Source of the DNA: Membranipora membranacea
Lineage: Eukaryota > Bryozoa > Gymnolaemata > Cheilostomatida > Membraniporidae
Length of the DNA: 64,000 bases
Direction: 5' to 3'
Assembly: GCA_914767715.1 (NCBI GenBank)
Contig: OU612066.1
Location: forward strand, 9,307,001 to 9,371,000
A program made the translations under genes and the position numbers. Of this stretch, positions 52,612-63,610 are shown piece after piece (the stretch's first letter is position 1; each line of letters opens with the position of its first letter). The notes under the pieces were generated by a model that saw nothing but the letters and a program-made list of their open reading frames with translations, was not told the origin of the DNA and did not search any database.

Positions 52612-53499
52612 ATGGCTCAACAAGGTAAGTTACTTTAACACCTTCACAATATGTAACTACAGTTTAAGTTAAACTGGACCATTTGGATCCTGCTGATTCA
52701 AGTTTCTTGCTAATTCATACCTCTCAGAAAATGGTAATAAAACTCACAAATTCAAAGTTTTTAGCAATTTATACAAACATTTCACCAGGAAATTCCCAAC
52801 TGAATATAGGTGATATTGGTTGTATTTTAAGGAAGTGCACCACCACAATATGCACCACCAGGTCAAGGCTATCCCCCACCGGGACAGTACCCACCACAAG
52901 GCCAGCAGCAGGGTTATCCTCCAGCAGGCCAGCAGCAGGGTTATCCCCCTCCGGGTCAGTATCCACCTGCTGGCCCTCCACCTGGAGTGGCATATCAGCA
53001 ACCAGCAACAACAACTGTCATACAGATGGGAGGAGGATGTCCGCAGTGTAGGGTACGTCTGATAGATCAAAGCTTTTCGATTAATCAATTTTTGTAAAAA
53101 TATCTAATGATTGCTAGGCCATGATATAAAGGAGGCGTAAATGACTGTTTGGATATGATACTTACTTCACAGATTTTCAAGATTTTTCCAATGTTGGCTT
53201 GCTATCTAAACAGCTAAAACCTTCAATTGATCCATGATCACAAACAAATGTCTACCTAAAACAGCATCACTCATGAAAAACAGCAATAAAATTTGGAGGA
53301 AAAGAATCGTTGAACTTCCACAACCTGAACCCATTTTAAGTTTTAATGTATTTATTTGTTGCTCGATTAGAGTGGTGTGATGACAGATGAATATACCTGC
53401 TGTGGCATAGTATTGGCTATCCTGTTCTTCCCTATCGGTATGTTGTGCTGCCTGTTGATGAAGGAGAGGAGATGTACTAACTGTGGATATAGCAACTGA
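52612..53499 (+). CDS. BRI3-like membrane protein 2 (120 aa)
   Basis: Second tandem BRI3-like gene. Exons: 52612-52624, 52832-53052, 53371-53499; phases 1 and 0, as in gene 1; total 363 nt to TGA. The N-terminus [15 protein letters not shown] keeps a PPxY-type motif (PPQY), followed by GQYPPQ and [10 protein letters not shown] repeats to about residue 55. The core is CPQC at 74-77, a hydrophobic segment at 88-107 containing FFPIGMLCC, and CTNC at 113-116, ending GYSN. The core is closest by eye to genes 1 and 3. Likely a small endolysosomal membrane protein; specific role unknown. Confidence 0.88.
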
Positions 53500-53862
53500 G
53501 CAACTGAGAGATCAAAAGGAACTCTTATACTGAATGCGACAGATATTCAATAGCATTTATTTATTGCCTAAAATGATGTGATTCAAAAAAATTATGTTTT
53601 TTTTTCTAATAATTGCCTGTTGATCGTCATTGTGAACTATGGCGTTTATTCACAAAACTCTTATATTTTTACCGAATGCCCATCTCTGCAGAAAAACAAG
53701 GTTATAATTTGAACACATGCTATACCTTAGAAATATTGATTATTAAATCATCTAGATGAAGCAATTTGAAAGCATCAATCCATGACTTGGATGATGAAGT
53801 TGGATGTCACAGCCAACAACTTGCTTTGAGGCAGTCTTTTTACACAAAGTAGTTACACAGCC

Positions 53863-53912
53863 TGGGCAGGCTGCCAGGGGTGGGTCCCCCACCCATCCCG
53901 ACAGCCTGCCCA
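53863..53912. repeat. Hairpin element with TGGGCAGGCTG ends
   Basis: tgggcaggctg (53863-53873) is mirrored by cagcctgccca (53902-53912), with a GC-rich loop containing gggtgggtcccccacccatcc. Same family as 16825-16910. Confidence 0.75.
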
Positions 53913-54179
53913 CGTAGGAGTTACACATATACTTTTAAATTACTTTTCACCATTCCCCTCCTAAGGAAAATGTCTGTTCTATCCTACCCATGGCAAAATA
54001 TTGATGTAATTGTAAAACGTCATGAATCGACAAATGACATCTGATTCTAAACCTCCATTGCAATTTGTGCTTTGAAGATATTAAATATGCTCAAGTTATT
54101 GAGTCTGAATCAAAGTTTTTTTTATCAACGTTGCGTGTGTAAGTTTCAAACACGTGAATCCTGCTCCCCGCGTGACTTT

Positions 54180-54262
54180 CTTATCACTAAGCTGTTTTCT
54201 GAAGGAGAGATAAGAAATATTTTAGATGACTCACAGTCTTCTGCCCTCTACTAAGTGTAGTA
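54180..54262 (+). repeat. Duplicated segment, copy 1
   Basis: About 80 bases (ctaagctgttttctgaaggagag through gccctctactaagtgtagtaaa) resemble 58766-58846. It lies some 500 bases upstream of BRI3-like gene 3. Either a dispersed repeat or a piece carried along when the BRI3-like genes duplicated. Confidence 0.75.
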
Positions 54263-54752
54263 AACACTGAACTAAATTCTTCTAATGGAATTGAAATATC
54301 AACATAACCTTAAGGGACTTATCTGACATTGATCTGATTGTACACAGAGCATTCTAACATAAAAAACGGAAAACTTTCATTCCCCCCTCCCCGCAAACAA
54401 GATTAATCTATAACGAGTATATAACAATAATAAATCTTCTATTTTTAGCAAAATTGACAAGCTGGTGATTAAATAAGTTGAATAATATATGCCTTTTTGT
54501 GTAATTTTTGTGTCACGGTCATCTAAACACTGGCATCGAGGGATATGTCGTTTAGATAAAAATTTAGGCGGCCTTTGTTTATGTCCCTCCCACATAATTT
54601 GTCACCTGGAAACTGAAAAAATGTGACGATCGCATATCGAATGTATATAGGTTCATGTTCAGACAGGGTAAGAGCCACTTGTCCTCCACTAATGAGAAAG
54701 CCTGCAGCTGTAATATCATTCTCCTAGGAAGCAGCAAAACCTTGTTAAAATC

Positions 54753-56696
54753 ATGTCTTCAGGTATGTAATCCATTGCTGTCATTGTATCCTTTATTAAT
54801 AAATAAATACTAGAAGATATATAGTTTAAGCGCCTAAACTGCGCCAGGATAACAGGTAGTAGCATTTTATTATCAACCACTTTTCACTTGGGTGGGAAAG
54901 TGGTTGTTAATGAAATGCTTCTACCAGCTATGCCAGCACAGTTAAAGCATTTAAACTAGGATGAACGTTATAATTTTGGCAATATATACTCGCTGGCAAA
55001 TCAGCAACCAAATTCAATTATAATTTTCCACATACAAATATATTAGTCAAAATTCAAGGGACTCTTAGCCTTTGTGTCAGCCTTGATCAGAGCCAATTCA
55101 TTGGCTAGAAATGCTCTGTGCATTTTCAAATGTATCATGGAAATATACTAAGCAATCGGCTGTAGTCATTTTCTGTAACCGGCGACTCAACTGTGATGAT
55201 ATGAGGAAAAACATAAAATTAAATAATAAGGTAAATAAAATATCTCAACTTGTTATGAGCGACGGCAGTAAAACAGACACCTGATCTGGGTAATTTAAAA
55301 CTCAAATTTTCTAAATGATTAAAATTGTCCCCTCTTGAGAGCTCTATAAGATACAATATGAATGAAATGCTCCATTTTCAGAGCATGGACCCCATAATTT
55401 AGGGAAACTCTTTGAAATGTGAATATTGGCATGTGATTCACCATAGTGGCAAATACCATTAAAAAAAAAGAGCTTCCATGATTTGGCGTATTATAAGATT
55501 ATAATCATTACAGATCGTCCAGCAGGGGTTGCCTATCAGCCACCACAAACTACTACCGTAGTTGTTGATCCAAAGAGATGCCAGAAATGTCAGGTGAGTT
55601 CTCATTCAAATGTTGAGCAGTTCATAATAAAAAGCTTTAAACTTTGAAAAATTGCGGAATGTCAGTGGCAGCATTCAAAGCTGAGGTCATGTGTATTTGG
55701 AGAGGACATCAAAACTACAAACAACAAAAGCATATTATGTTAAATGCTTGTCTATGCTTTGCATTGGGTCAAGCTGCCTATAGTTCTCGGGCTGATTGTT
55801 TGCAATTTATACTTTTCTCAGTTTGTCGATCATAGTAATTTGAGTTCGCTAGAGCTATTTTGTCCATGAGGGTGGGTGAGACACCCACCCTCCCTGCCTA
55901 GGGTATGGGTTATACATGTAAATCCCTGTATAAACAGAATGTATGGTATTGGCAACAGCAATAAAATCTCATTTTCATCAAAGATTGGCTGTTGCTGAAC
56001 TGTTGCTGAAATTGGTTACCAAATGATGGGGAAAAAAAATAATATGAACATAAAATGGGTCAGTGAACGTATCCTCATGAGTAAAAGGGAAAAAAGAAAA
56101 TTTCCCTCATCAAAATTATTATTACCATAGGTTCAAAGAGTTCCGATCCATTAAGGTAACCATAGCATACCGATCTCGACTTTGGGAGCATTCCATTGTA
56201 GTTACTGAATCCATTCTCCAGTATATATGAGCAATCAAATTATAAAAGAATATTTTTGATCCCCAGGCTCCCCCCACCCACATCCCATATTATGGGACTA
56301 TGGATCTAAATTTTATTATTGTTATGATCATACAACAGGTTGCCTCTGAGTTCTGTTGAACTGGTTTAGAGTAATATTTGGAAATGAGGTTTAATGAGGT
56401 AGATTGCCTGAATGGATGTGTTTATTTTTGTATAACTCAGTCACAGCCAATTGGTACCAGAGCATAGCAAGTCAAGACAGACCCAACAACCACATCTAGG
56501 CCAAGAGATTGTAATTGTAATACCTAATCGCCTTTCTTATATTAATTTTGATGATTATTGTTTATAGCGTGGTACTATGGTCGAAGACTATAGCTGCTGT
56601 GGGATTGTCATGGCTATCTTATTCTTCCCGATCGGTATCCTGTGCTGCCTCTTAATGAAAGAAAGGAAATGCACAAATTGCGGATTTACTAACTAG
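54753..56696 (+). CDS. BRI3-like membrane protein 3 (72 aa, minimal)
   Basis: Third tandem BRI3-like gene and the shortest. Exons: 54753-54762, 55514-55593, 56568-56696; phases 1 and 0; total 219 nt to TAG. The N-terminal tail is reduced to [20 protein letters not shown] with no GQYPP repeats and no PPxY motif. The core is complete: CQKC at 26-29 (Pro of the usual CPxC replaced), a hydrophobic segment at 40-59 with FFPIGILCC, and CTNC at 65-68, ending GFTN. I found no skipped repeat exon in the 750-bp first intron. A candidate AATAAA is at 57003-57008. Probably functional, since the core is as well kept as in genes 1 and 2. Confidence 0.83.
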
Positions 56697-59145
56697 CATG
56701 GTTAAACTACAACGGCTACAGCTTCTCTAATATTCAACCTGCACTAATACCACACCTATATCTATACATTGTAATAGATCCAACTTGGTGGGTGGGAGGC
56801 CCAGACTAACTTCATTGTGTCCTAACTATCCACTACCAACCAAGTTGAACTATGCAGGACAATAACGGTGATGGAAAAGGTCTTGGAAGATACGAAACAC
56901 TGTCTCCAAAAATGGATTAAGTCTTAATAATGACAGAACAGGCACAACAAATTCTTTTAATCCAGAACGGCTTTTTTATTTCGAATATAAGGCTTCAAAT
57001 CTAATAAAAGGTTGTCAAATTCTCCTCCTTTCTACATTTTTGTAATTTTATTTAATTTCAATACCACTGCAAAATATATCTCATAGTCTTTAGCCATTGC
57101 GAATATCCGAGTAATACTACACATCAATTTTTCTCTAAGAATTTGAGTATATCTACACTTCTCAATACACATCATAATATGCACCAATAATATGTATTCT
57201 GGTCGGTAGGATTTATAGGGAGTCAATTTATTGTACTCTAAAGTCTAAATCATGACTTTTCAAATACATCCAATACATCAGGAGTTTCAGTTGAGGTAGC
57301 GGGTTGACTCCTAAATTTTCTATCTCATAAATGTAAGACCCTGCGCTGTTTTTTGCTTGGGCTTGTATCTCGTTGTGGTATCAGTATGTGCCAGAGTCTG
57401 CCGCTCATTGCCACATTACCTGTGATGAGATTTTAAATTTGCTCATTTGCAAAACGTTTGAACAGCTGAAAGTTGGATTTTGTTGCATTCCCAAATAATC
57501 CCCCCCTTTTTTTTATATTTGATAAAGCAATGTCATAAATTCTCACATTTAACCCAGGAAACTACGACCTACTTAAGCAGTGCTGGTAATCCAAAAGTTA
57601 AAAACCTCACTTCAATCTTTGTTCATTCATTCTTACTACTAACGAGTGGTCCTGACTACGGTGATGTTAAATTAAAAAATCATGACAGTTAATACTAGTC
57701 AGTATATTAACTATGGTCACTTATCACCTTTCATCTTTTAGCGGAAGTGGTTGTATATTATCCCCACATACAAACTGTAGGCTGAAAAGCTCACTTGACA
57801 TATGTCAGTCATTGTGGCAAGTTAGTAATGTTGTGTTAAGCCGATGGTGGTGACATTTTCCCCCCATTACTCACAATACAGATGACCTGATTTTGAAAAA
57901 CATTTTTATCGAATGAAAGTTATGCCAATAATGTTTTAAAAAGAACAACGCGATCTTCACTTTCTAGACTTTATAACTCAAAGGCATTATGAGAATGTTG
58001 ATATTTGCATCACTTAAAAAACTAGTCCTACATTTGTTATAATCTTATGTCATTGTATCATTACACATATGTACAATTTTTTCTTAACTTCTATCTCATT
58101 GTATTAAAATAGGGAACTGTGAGACATGTCAACCATGGCGCAAATCAAGTAGTCTGAGCCTCCCAGACTTTTGATCCCCCCTCCCCGCTCGACGGATGGA
58201 TGGGGTTCTGAATAAGTCCCTGACGGGAAGCGGAGAATTTTCCATCCCGGGTTAGAAAGCAAATAAAATATCTAAAAATGAAAGTCTAAAAATACCTTGG
58301 AACAAAACCGTGGTCAGGTGAGAAGAGCTATAGTGATTAGTGCTTATCTCCTCTCGATGTTTGAGAAGACAAATCCTATCAAAAAGAGGAAGGTTAGGGT
58401 ATAGTTAGACTCGATCTTTGTGATGTTTGATGTTTGATTCAGTGAAAATCTATCTCTCAGCTTTCTTTATTATTATACATAAAAATGTGTTGAAAATATG
58501 AGAAGGGTATGAAAATATCACAACCATGAGTTTTTCTTGGGTACAAAATTTCAATAATAATTATAATCGACAGTTTAGCATTATACAGGATTCACCTGCT
58601 TTCTTCAGTAATAATCCTAGTACAGGTAAATCGTGATCATGTATGAGCCTCAAGGCAAGATCTATTTGTGCTAAATTTATAACTCTAGTTTGCCACACAT
58701 TTTGATATTAGAACAAGTTTGATATTTCGATTTTAATATCGAGGAGAAGGCCCTTAGCTTAACTTTTGCTAAGCTGTTTTCAGATGAAGAGATAGGAAAT
58801 GTTTGACTGATTCACAGACTGCTGCCCTCTGTTAAGTGCAGTAAATCAAATATCTAAAACGGACAAAGTTTCAGCGAGAAGTAGGGGAGGATCTCCTGGG
58901 TCCACAGATAGGCCGCAGAGAAAGAAATTTCCTAATGATACATTTCGGTTTCAACCATCCAATATTCATTTTTAATTTTTTCTTCACCACTTGCCCTACC
59001 GACCTACATGATAACATAGAGCATGGTTACATATAATAGTACTCTTTACTTGAAGTGACAAATTTATACAATTGGGGCATTCAGCAGCAGGCATTGTCAT
59101 TGATGTGAATGACAGTCGATTTACATCATAAACTTTAACTTGCCA
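56697..59145. other. Intergenic spacer between BRI3-like genes 3 and 4
   Basis: No gene was found. It contains a loose inverted repeat (caacttggt...accaagttg, about 56780-56845), a dispersed block at 58149-58200 that recurs inverted near 61500-61550, and the second copy of the duplicated segment at 58766-58846. Confidence 0.5.
58766..58846 (+). repeat. Duplicated segment, copy 2
   Basis: Matches 54180-54262 in the same orientation, e.g. gctaagctgttttcagatgaagagata and ctgccctctgttaagtgcagtaaa. It lies about 300 bases upstream of BRI3-like gene 4, a position comparable to copy 1 before gene 3. Confidence 0.75.
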
Positions 59146-60549
59146 ATGGCTGAACAAGGTGAGTAAGTTTTCATGAAGTTGGAAGTTTCCTTCTCCAAGA
59201 GGTGGTTTTTAAAGATGTTACTTCAGTGTAAGCTGGGTAACTCAAATCATTCAAATTTCTTTCCGATTTCGATTTTCTCACAAGTTCCCCTGAGCAGCAG
59301 TAATGACATTCACCTAACCAATTTTCAAGCAATAATTCAAACAATTTTACAGCCAGGAGTCAGGCAAACTTACTTTGAAGTTGCCATTGTATCAATCACG
59401 GCAGCAATCATTGAGCCGTTAGCTTGTTGTCACATCTGATGAAAATACAACATGTACAGCTTTTAGATTTTCATCTTTACTTTTGAAGAACAGAGCTGAC
59501 CTCTATAGAAGAGATGGTTTGAGTAGGGTAGTAATGGAAAATTTCTCCTTTAAATGCAAGGCAGTTGGTTCAGACTCTTGCTAATTCAAACAAAAATATT
59601 TGACTTGCTGGTCTTTCAATTGAGTGGCTACCCTGCAAGCATAAGCTCACAAAATTTCTGGAGACTGACAGCACAGAGAATATCTAACCTGAGTTTAGAT
59701 ATTTTTTGCCGATCAGTGCATTTTTGTTGTATCTACCCGGCAGGACTGATAACAGGGGTTATGGTCAAGAATTTCTAATTGAATATGAGTGATTTCTTGT
59801 TCTGTAGGTCAGCTGCAGGTTTATCAACCACCCGGTCAGTACCCACCACCAGGTCAGGCTTATCCCCCTCCAGGACAGTTCCCATTACCAGGAGTTTGCC
59901 CAAACTGTAAGGTATCGTACACCTGATTGTCTTGTCTGGAAAATCGCAGCATTTTTATTAATCACATTTATATCAAATTTACCATTATTGTTAGGCCATG
60001 GGTGACTGCTGGTGTAAATTTTTATTTGGCTACTTCTCTCACTTTAAAATTTGAGTTATACCAACATGGCCTTCGATTGAAATATGTCACACCATCACCT
60101 GATAATCTATCACGAAACAATTCATGTCTATTATCATTTCAAATGGTTTTCTTTCATTTTTTACTATGGTTAACCCTACAGCATTTTCTATGAATGTGCA
60201 ATATAAACCAGCACAACAAATATTCCATTTGAAGAGAGATCTGGTGTCATATCTTTACAACACGAAAACTTAAAAAAAATTTGATCCAATTTGCCTGCAG
60301 TCCGGTCATATCCGTTCTATTGGTGAGCGGGCGGCAGCCCAAACCCTGCACGCAGGCAAATTGGATCATTCTCGATCTAACTACGCCAGATAACTTTATT
60401 TGTAGACGGGTTATATGAGTGATAGCTATGGCTGCTATGCGATAGTTCTGGCTATCCTATGCTTCCCGCTCGGTATTCTCTGCTGTCTAGCTATGAGGGA
60501 GAAAAAATGTACCAACTGTCACTATGGCTATACCAAAAGCTTTTTCTAA
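59146..60549 (+). CDS. BRI3-like membrane protein 4 (86 aa)
   Basis: Fourth tandem BRI3-like gene and the most diverged. Exons: 59146-59158, 59808-59911, 60406-60549; phases 1 and 0; total 261 nt to TAA. The N-terminus MAEQGQLQVYQPPGQYPPPG has two or three PPGQ units and no PPxY motif. The core is CPNC at 35-38, a hydrophobic segment at 49-68 (CFPLGILCC), and CTNC at 74-77. The usual C-terminal Gly after CTNC is replaced by His, and the tail is extended (HYGYTKSFF). A hairpin element sits in intron 2, ending about 37 bases before exon 3. AATAAA follows directly at 60551. Confidence 0.83.
60282..60368. repeat. MITE-like hairpin with perfect 17-bp ends
   Basis: tgatccaatttgcctgc (60282-60298) is mirrored exactly by gcaggcaaattggatca (60352-60368). 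At 87 bp with perfect arms it appears recent. It lies in intron 2 of BRI3-like gene 4, close to the acceptor. Confidence 0.85.
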
Positions 60550-62700
60550 TAATAAACTAATACTGAAAGTTAAATCACAACTGAAATTAATTTTACATCA
60601 CTAGATTACAATACAAAATGTTGGTACAGTTCAGCTTAAAAGGTAACGTTCTGCCAATCACATATTCATAATAGAATATAGTAGATGCATTGGAACCGTG
60701 GATAAGAAAAACTACAATCATTAATGAGTTACATTCATAGTTTGTTCATCAGCACTGCCTAGCGCCTAAAACAAAGTTATCAATTAAAGGTCAACTCTCT
60801 CTAGTAGAAAGGTTTTTCCTGGTTATTTTTGTGTGGTTTGGATCTAACCATCCTTGCAATCCGTGGTCGAACTGTTTCAATGTGGTCAAGGGCATTTATA
60901 ACAGCAGATCTAGGTTTCAATTCCATCCGTTGACTGAAATCAAGCTCAATTCAATTCAACCAACCCCTCCCTCATCCAGTAGAAATGGAGCAACTCGATG
61001 AGGAGGCAAAGTAGGAAAATTTGACTGAGGAACCGGAAAAGAATATCGAACTTAAGCTGACCACTAAGTTCGAATGCAGGGCAAGAGTTTGAGAGCCTCA
61101 AACAAAGGAATATGCTGTCTTCTGTGGGTGTGAATAAAATGGCCAATTATGTTAGAGTGACAAGAGGTAAAAATGTTTTATCTCAAAAGGAGTTATCTGC
61201 TTAATTAGCAAGTAGAGATAACTTCACCTGTGGTTAAATGCAATAATTCCCACAATCTCAGTTGGGCACAAACTTTGTTTTGATTGAGGGTCAGTGACAA
61301 AATTATCATACTGATCTTAATATCTCAAAAACCAGATCTGCCGGTTTCAATAAAAAGCTAAATATCCAAAGCTTAAAAGCCAACCATTGTGCCAGGTTGA
61401 GATGAGATCATACTTATACATGTAGAAAAGTATAGAACGGACTAAAATAGAAAACCTTAATATTATATAATCCTACTTATGGGATGAGAACAGGGCCTCG
61501 CCGGGGGGCCGTCGGGCGAGGGGCAAAAGTCTGGGGGGCTCAGACTAGGTCTTTGGTAAATCATCAATAATCTTATGGTTTCTATACTCAATAAAGACCA
61601 ACTGTTCTCAACAGCTTGTACATAGTTTTGCTTGTTGAAAATTTGTGCTAAAATGATAATGTGAATCATACAACATAATGCTTTGGTTGAATTTGTGTGG
61701 TGATGTATATGGATACAAAGCTCACACCATTGCAATGCAGAAAAAATGACATTGTACCGGAAGCTGAGCAGGGCAAAATCGTTTTCAAGTGGTATCTCGA
61801 AGGGCAGTATGTGAGCAGATTAAGCACCCTCCCAAAAGAGGTAAACTTGTGTGAGCAATGGTCAAATAGGAGACAGTCTCGTGATTTTCAGCTAAGGAAT
61901 TGTAACATGTCACATTTTGTGTTGGAACCAAAACTGAAAACTTTGAAAGTAAAAAACATCGTCGTTTTAACTTCCCAAGGTCAGGAAAGGGTAAAATAAA
62001 AACGGCATCTGTTCAATTGTTTTCTACTTATGCAATGCTGTAATTAAGTTTTGTTTTGGGGAGGTTTTCAAATCTGAGAAATATGAAACAATTGTACGGC
62101 CAACCAAAAAGGGGATTATTGATATTTTGATAATTTTAAGTTGGTTTCAAAATATGATATAACTTATTAGTAAGAGGCATAGACTTAATATACTAAGTAA
62201 TATATTAAGTCTATGGTAAGAGGTGAAAATTTGCTGTTGCTATATTTTCTGTTTTTGGATGTATTGATTATTATTCATATATATTGACAATCTGAAGGGG
62301 CATAAATTGGAAATCTGCCCACATTTCATTCAGAAAACTTTCAAGCCCAACCTGCCAACCTGGCATCTAAGCTTGCAGAGTTCTTTCAAGTCACAGAGTC
62401 AAAGCATAGCTGCGTTGATGTGTGTTGCCATGGTAACCTGTGGGGGATTGAGATTGTGTGGTCTTCAAACCCGTTGACTACAACGACGCGGGAGTTGGCA
62501 ACAAAAAGCGATTTGTCATTATAGTTGGTTTCAGATTGGGCCAGCTACGCCTTCTATCAACACCTTTCTCGGTGAATACTCCAACAAGCTCATTATTTAT
62601 AGACTAATTTCTTTTTTATCAAGTAATTTATAATCAAAATTGAGTCAGTGACAACTATCATTACCTAGATCCTGGTGACATTATAATTAATATAACAACA
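60550..62700. other. Intergenic region downstream of the BRI3-like cluster
   Basis: No gene was supported. It contains an inverted copy (about 61496-61550) of the block at 58149-58200 and the hairpin at 62178-62215. The 100-codon frame at 61697-61999 is not recognisable. Confidence 0.5.
62178..62215. repeat. Perfect hairpin with 15-base arms
   Basis: catagacttaatata (62178-62192) is mirrored exactly at 62201-62215 with an 8-base loop. Non-coding. Confidence 0.75.
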
Positions 62701-63610
62701 ATGAGTACCTTTGTGATGGGACAACCGCCATTCTATGGCAGCACGACAGTGGATGGAGCCGTGGATTACACAAATCCTTACCTACACGTACCTCGCAGCA
62801 CAGAATACTACACAACCAGAAATCCAGCGTACTCTCCTCATGTATACTCTCCGCCAGTTACCTCAGAACCAGATAGAATCAGGTATGAAATTAATCAAAA
62901 CCTTAAATTGCGACCAGCTACAACTTTAAACTGTTGAAGAGTAGTTATGAGGAAGAACGATGTTGATATCTTTTTGCGAGTCAATTTGATTACTTTTTTT
63001 GTGGGAAAGGAAACTCCAGGAAGGAAGCTACTTTCGCTTGAAAAAAGTGATACCTCTCTGTGATAAAAAAAAATTATTACCAAATAATGTAAGGTTATGA
63101 AAATTATAATAAATTTGGAGGGCTGGTATTATGTTTTCTGTGTCTATTTGAAGCATTTCTTTGCAAAGTCATCCCAATATGATTTCCTTGACATCGCGTT
63201 TTGTTTTACCATAATTCAAATGTTGAGAAGTGTTGTTGTATACACATATATATGCGGTTCATTCAATATTCCTTGAAAGCTTGAAAATAAATATCAGCAA
63301 TCTTTTCTTGCAGTACCCTCTTATCTAACCAAACAAATGATTGAACCTCCCTTGCGACATCCTGAGTATTGGCAGTTTTATCAAACTCAGGCTTCTTTTG
63401 CTCTGATGTGTCAAAATCCTCATCTTCTGGTTCATATTGCCAGAATCTTTGACACAAGATTTTTTTGCACTTTCAGGTTTGATGGCAGTGACATAGCTAC
63501 CTCAGTGGGAGCATACCCGACCAGCACAGTACCGTCCGGTTATCACATGGTATACCCTACAACAGCATCAGCACCTCCTCATTCTGCAGTGTCTCCAGCT
63601 AGTAACCATG
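62701..63610 (+). CDS. N-terminal exons of an unknown Tyr/Pro/Ser-rich protein (partial)
   Basis: Two exons are visible: 62701-62882 (ATG to a GTATGA donor) and 63477-63610 (acceptor CACTTTCAG to GTAAGT). Phases are 2 then 1, and the gene continues past the right edge. The 105 residues read are low in charge and rich in Tyr, Pro, Ser and Thr (for example MSTFVMGQPPFYGSTTVDGA near the start and HMVYPTTASAPPHSAVSPAS near the end), with no folded domain. Such tails are common at the N-terminus of animal transcription factors, but this is only a resemblance. The DNA-binding or other domain, if any, lies outside the window. Confidence 0.6.

Larger units (their letters stand above)
53500..54752. 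other. Intergenic spacer between BRI3-like genes 2 and 3
   Basis: No gene was found. It carries the hairpin at 53863-53912 and a segment at 54180-54260 that is duplicated at 58765-58845. Confidence 0.55.

Noticed and set aside
52744-53088. Minus-strand frames over BRI3-like gene 2
   Set aside because: Antisense of the Pro/Gln-rich exon 2, with no family resemblance.
61697-61999. 100-codon plus-strand frame
   Set aside because: No recognisable domain, no splice-supported neighbours and no codon pattern I could trust. It may be chance or a decayed repeat.
63337-63476. Upstream extension of the second exon of the partial gene
   Set aside because: The frame is open, but the acceptor CACTTTCAG at 63468-63476 gives the correct phase with exon 1, and the extension has a different composition.
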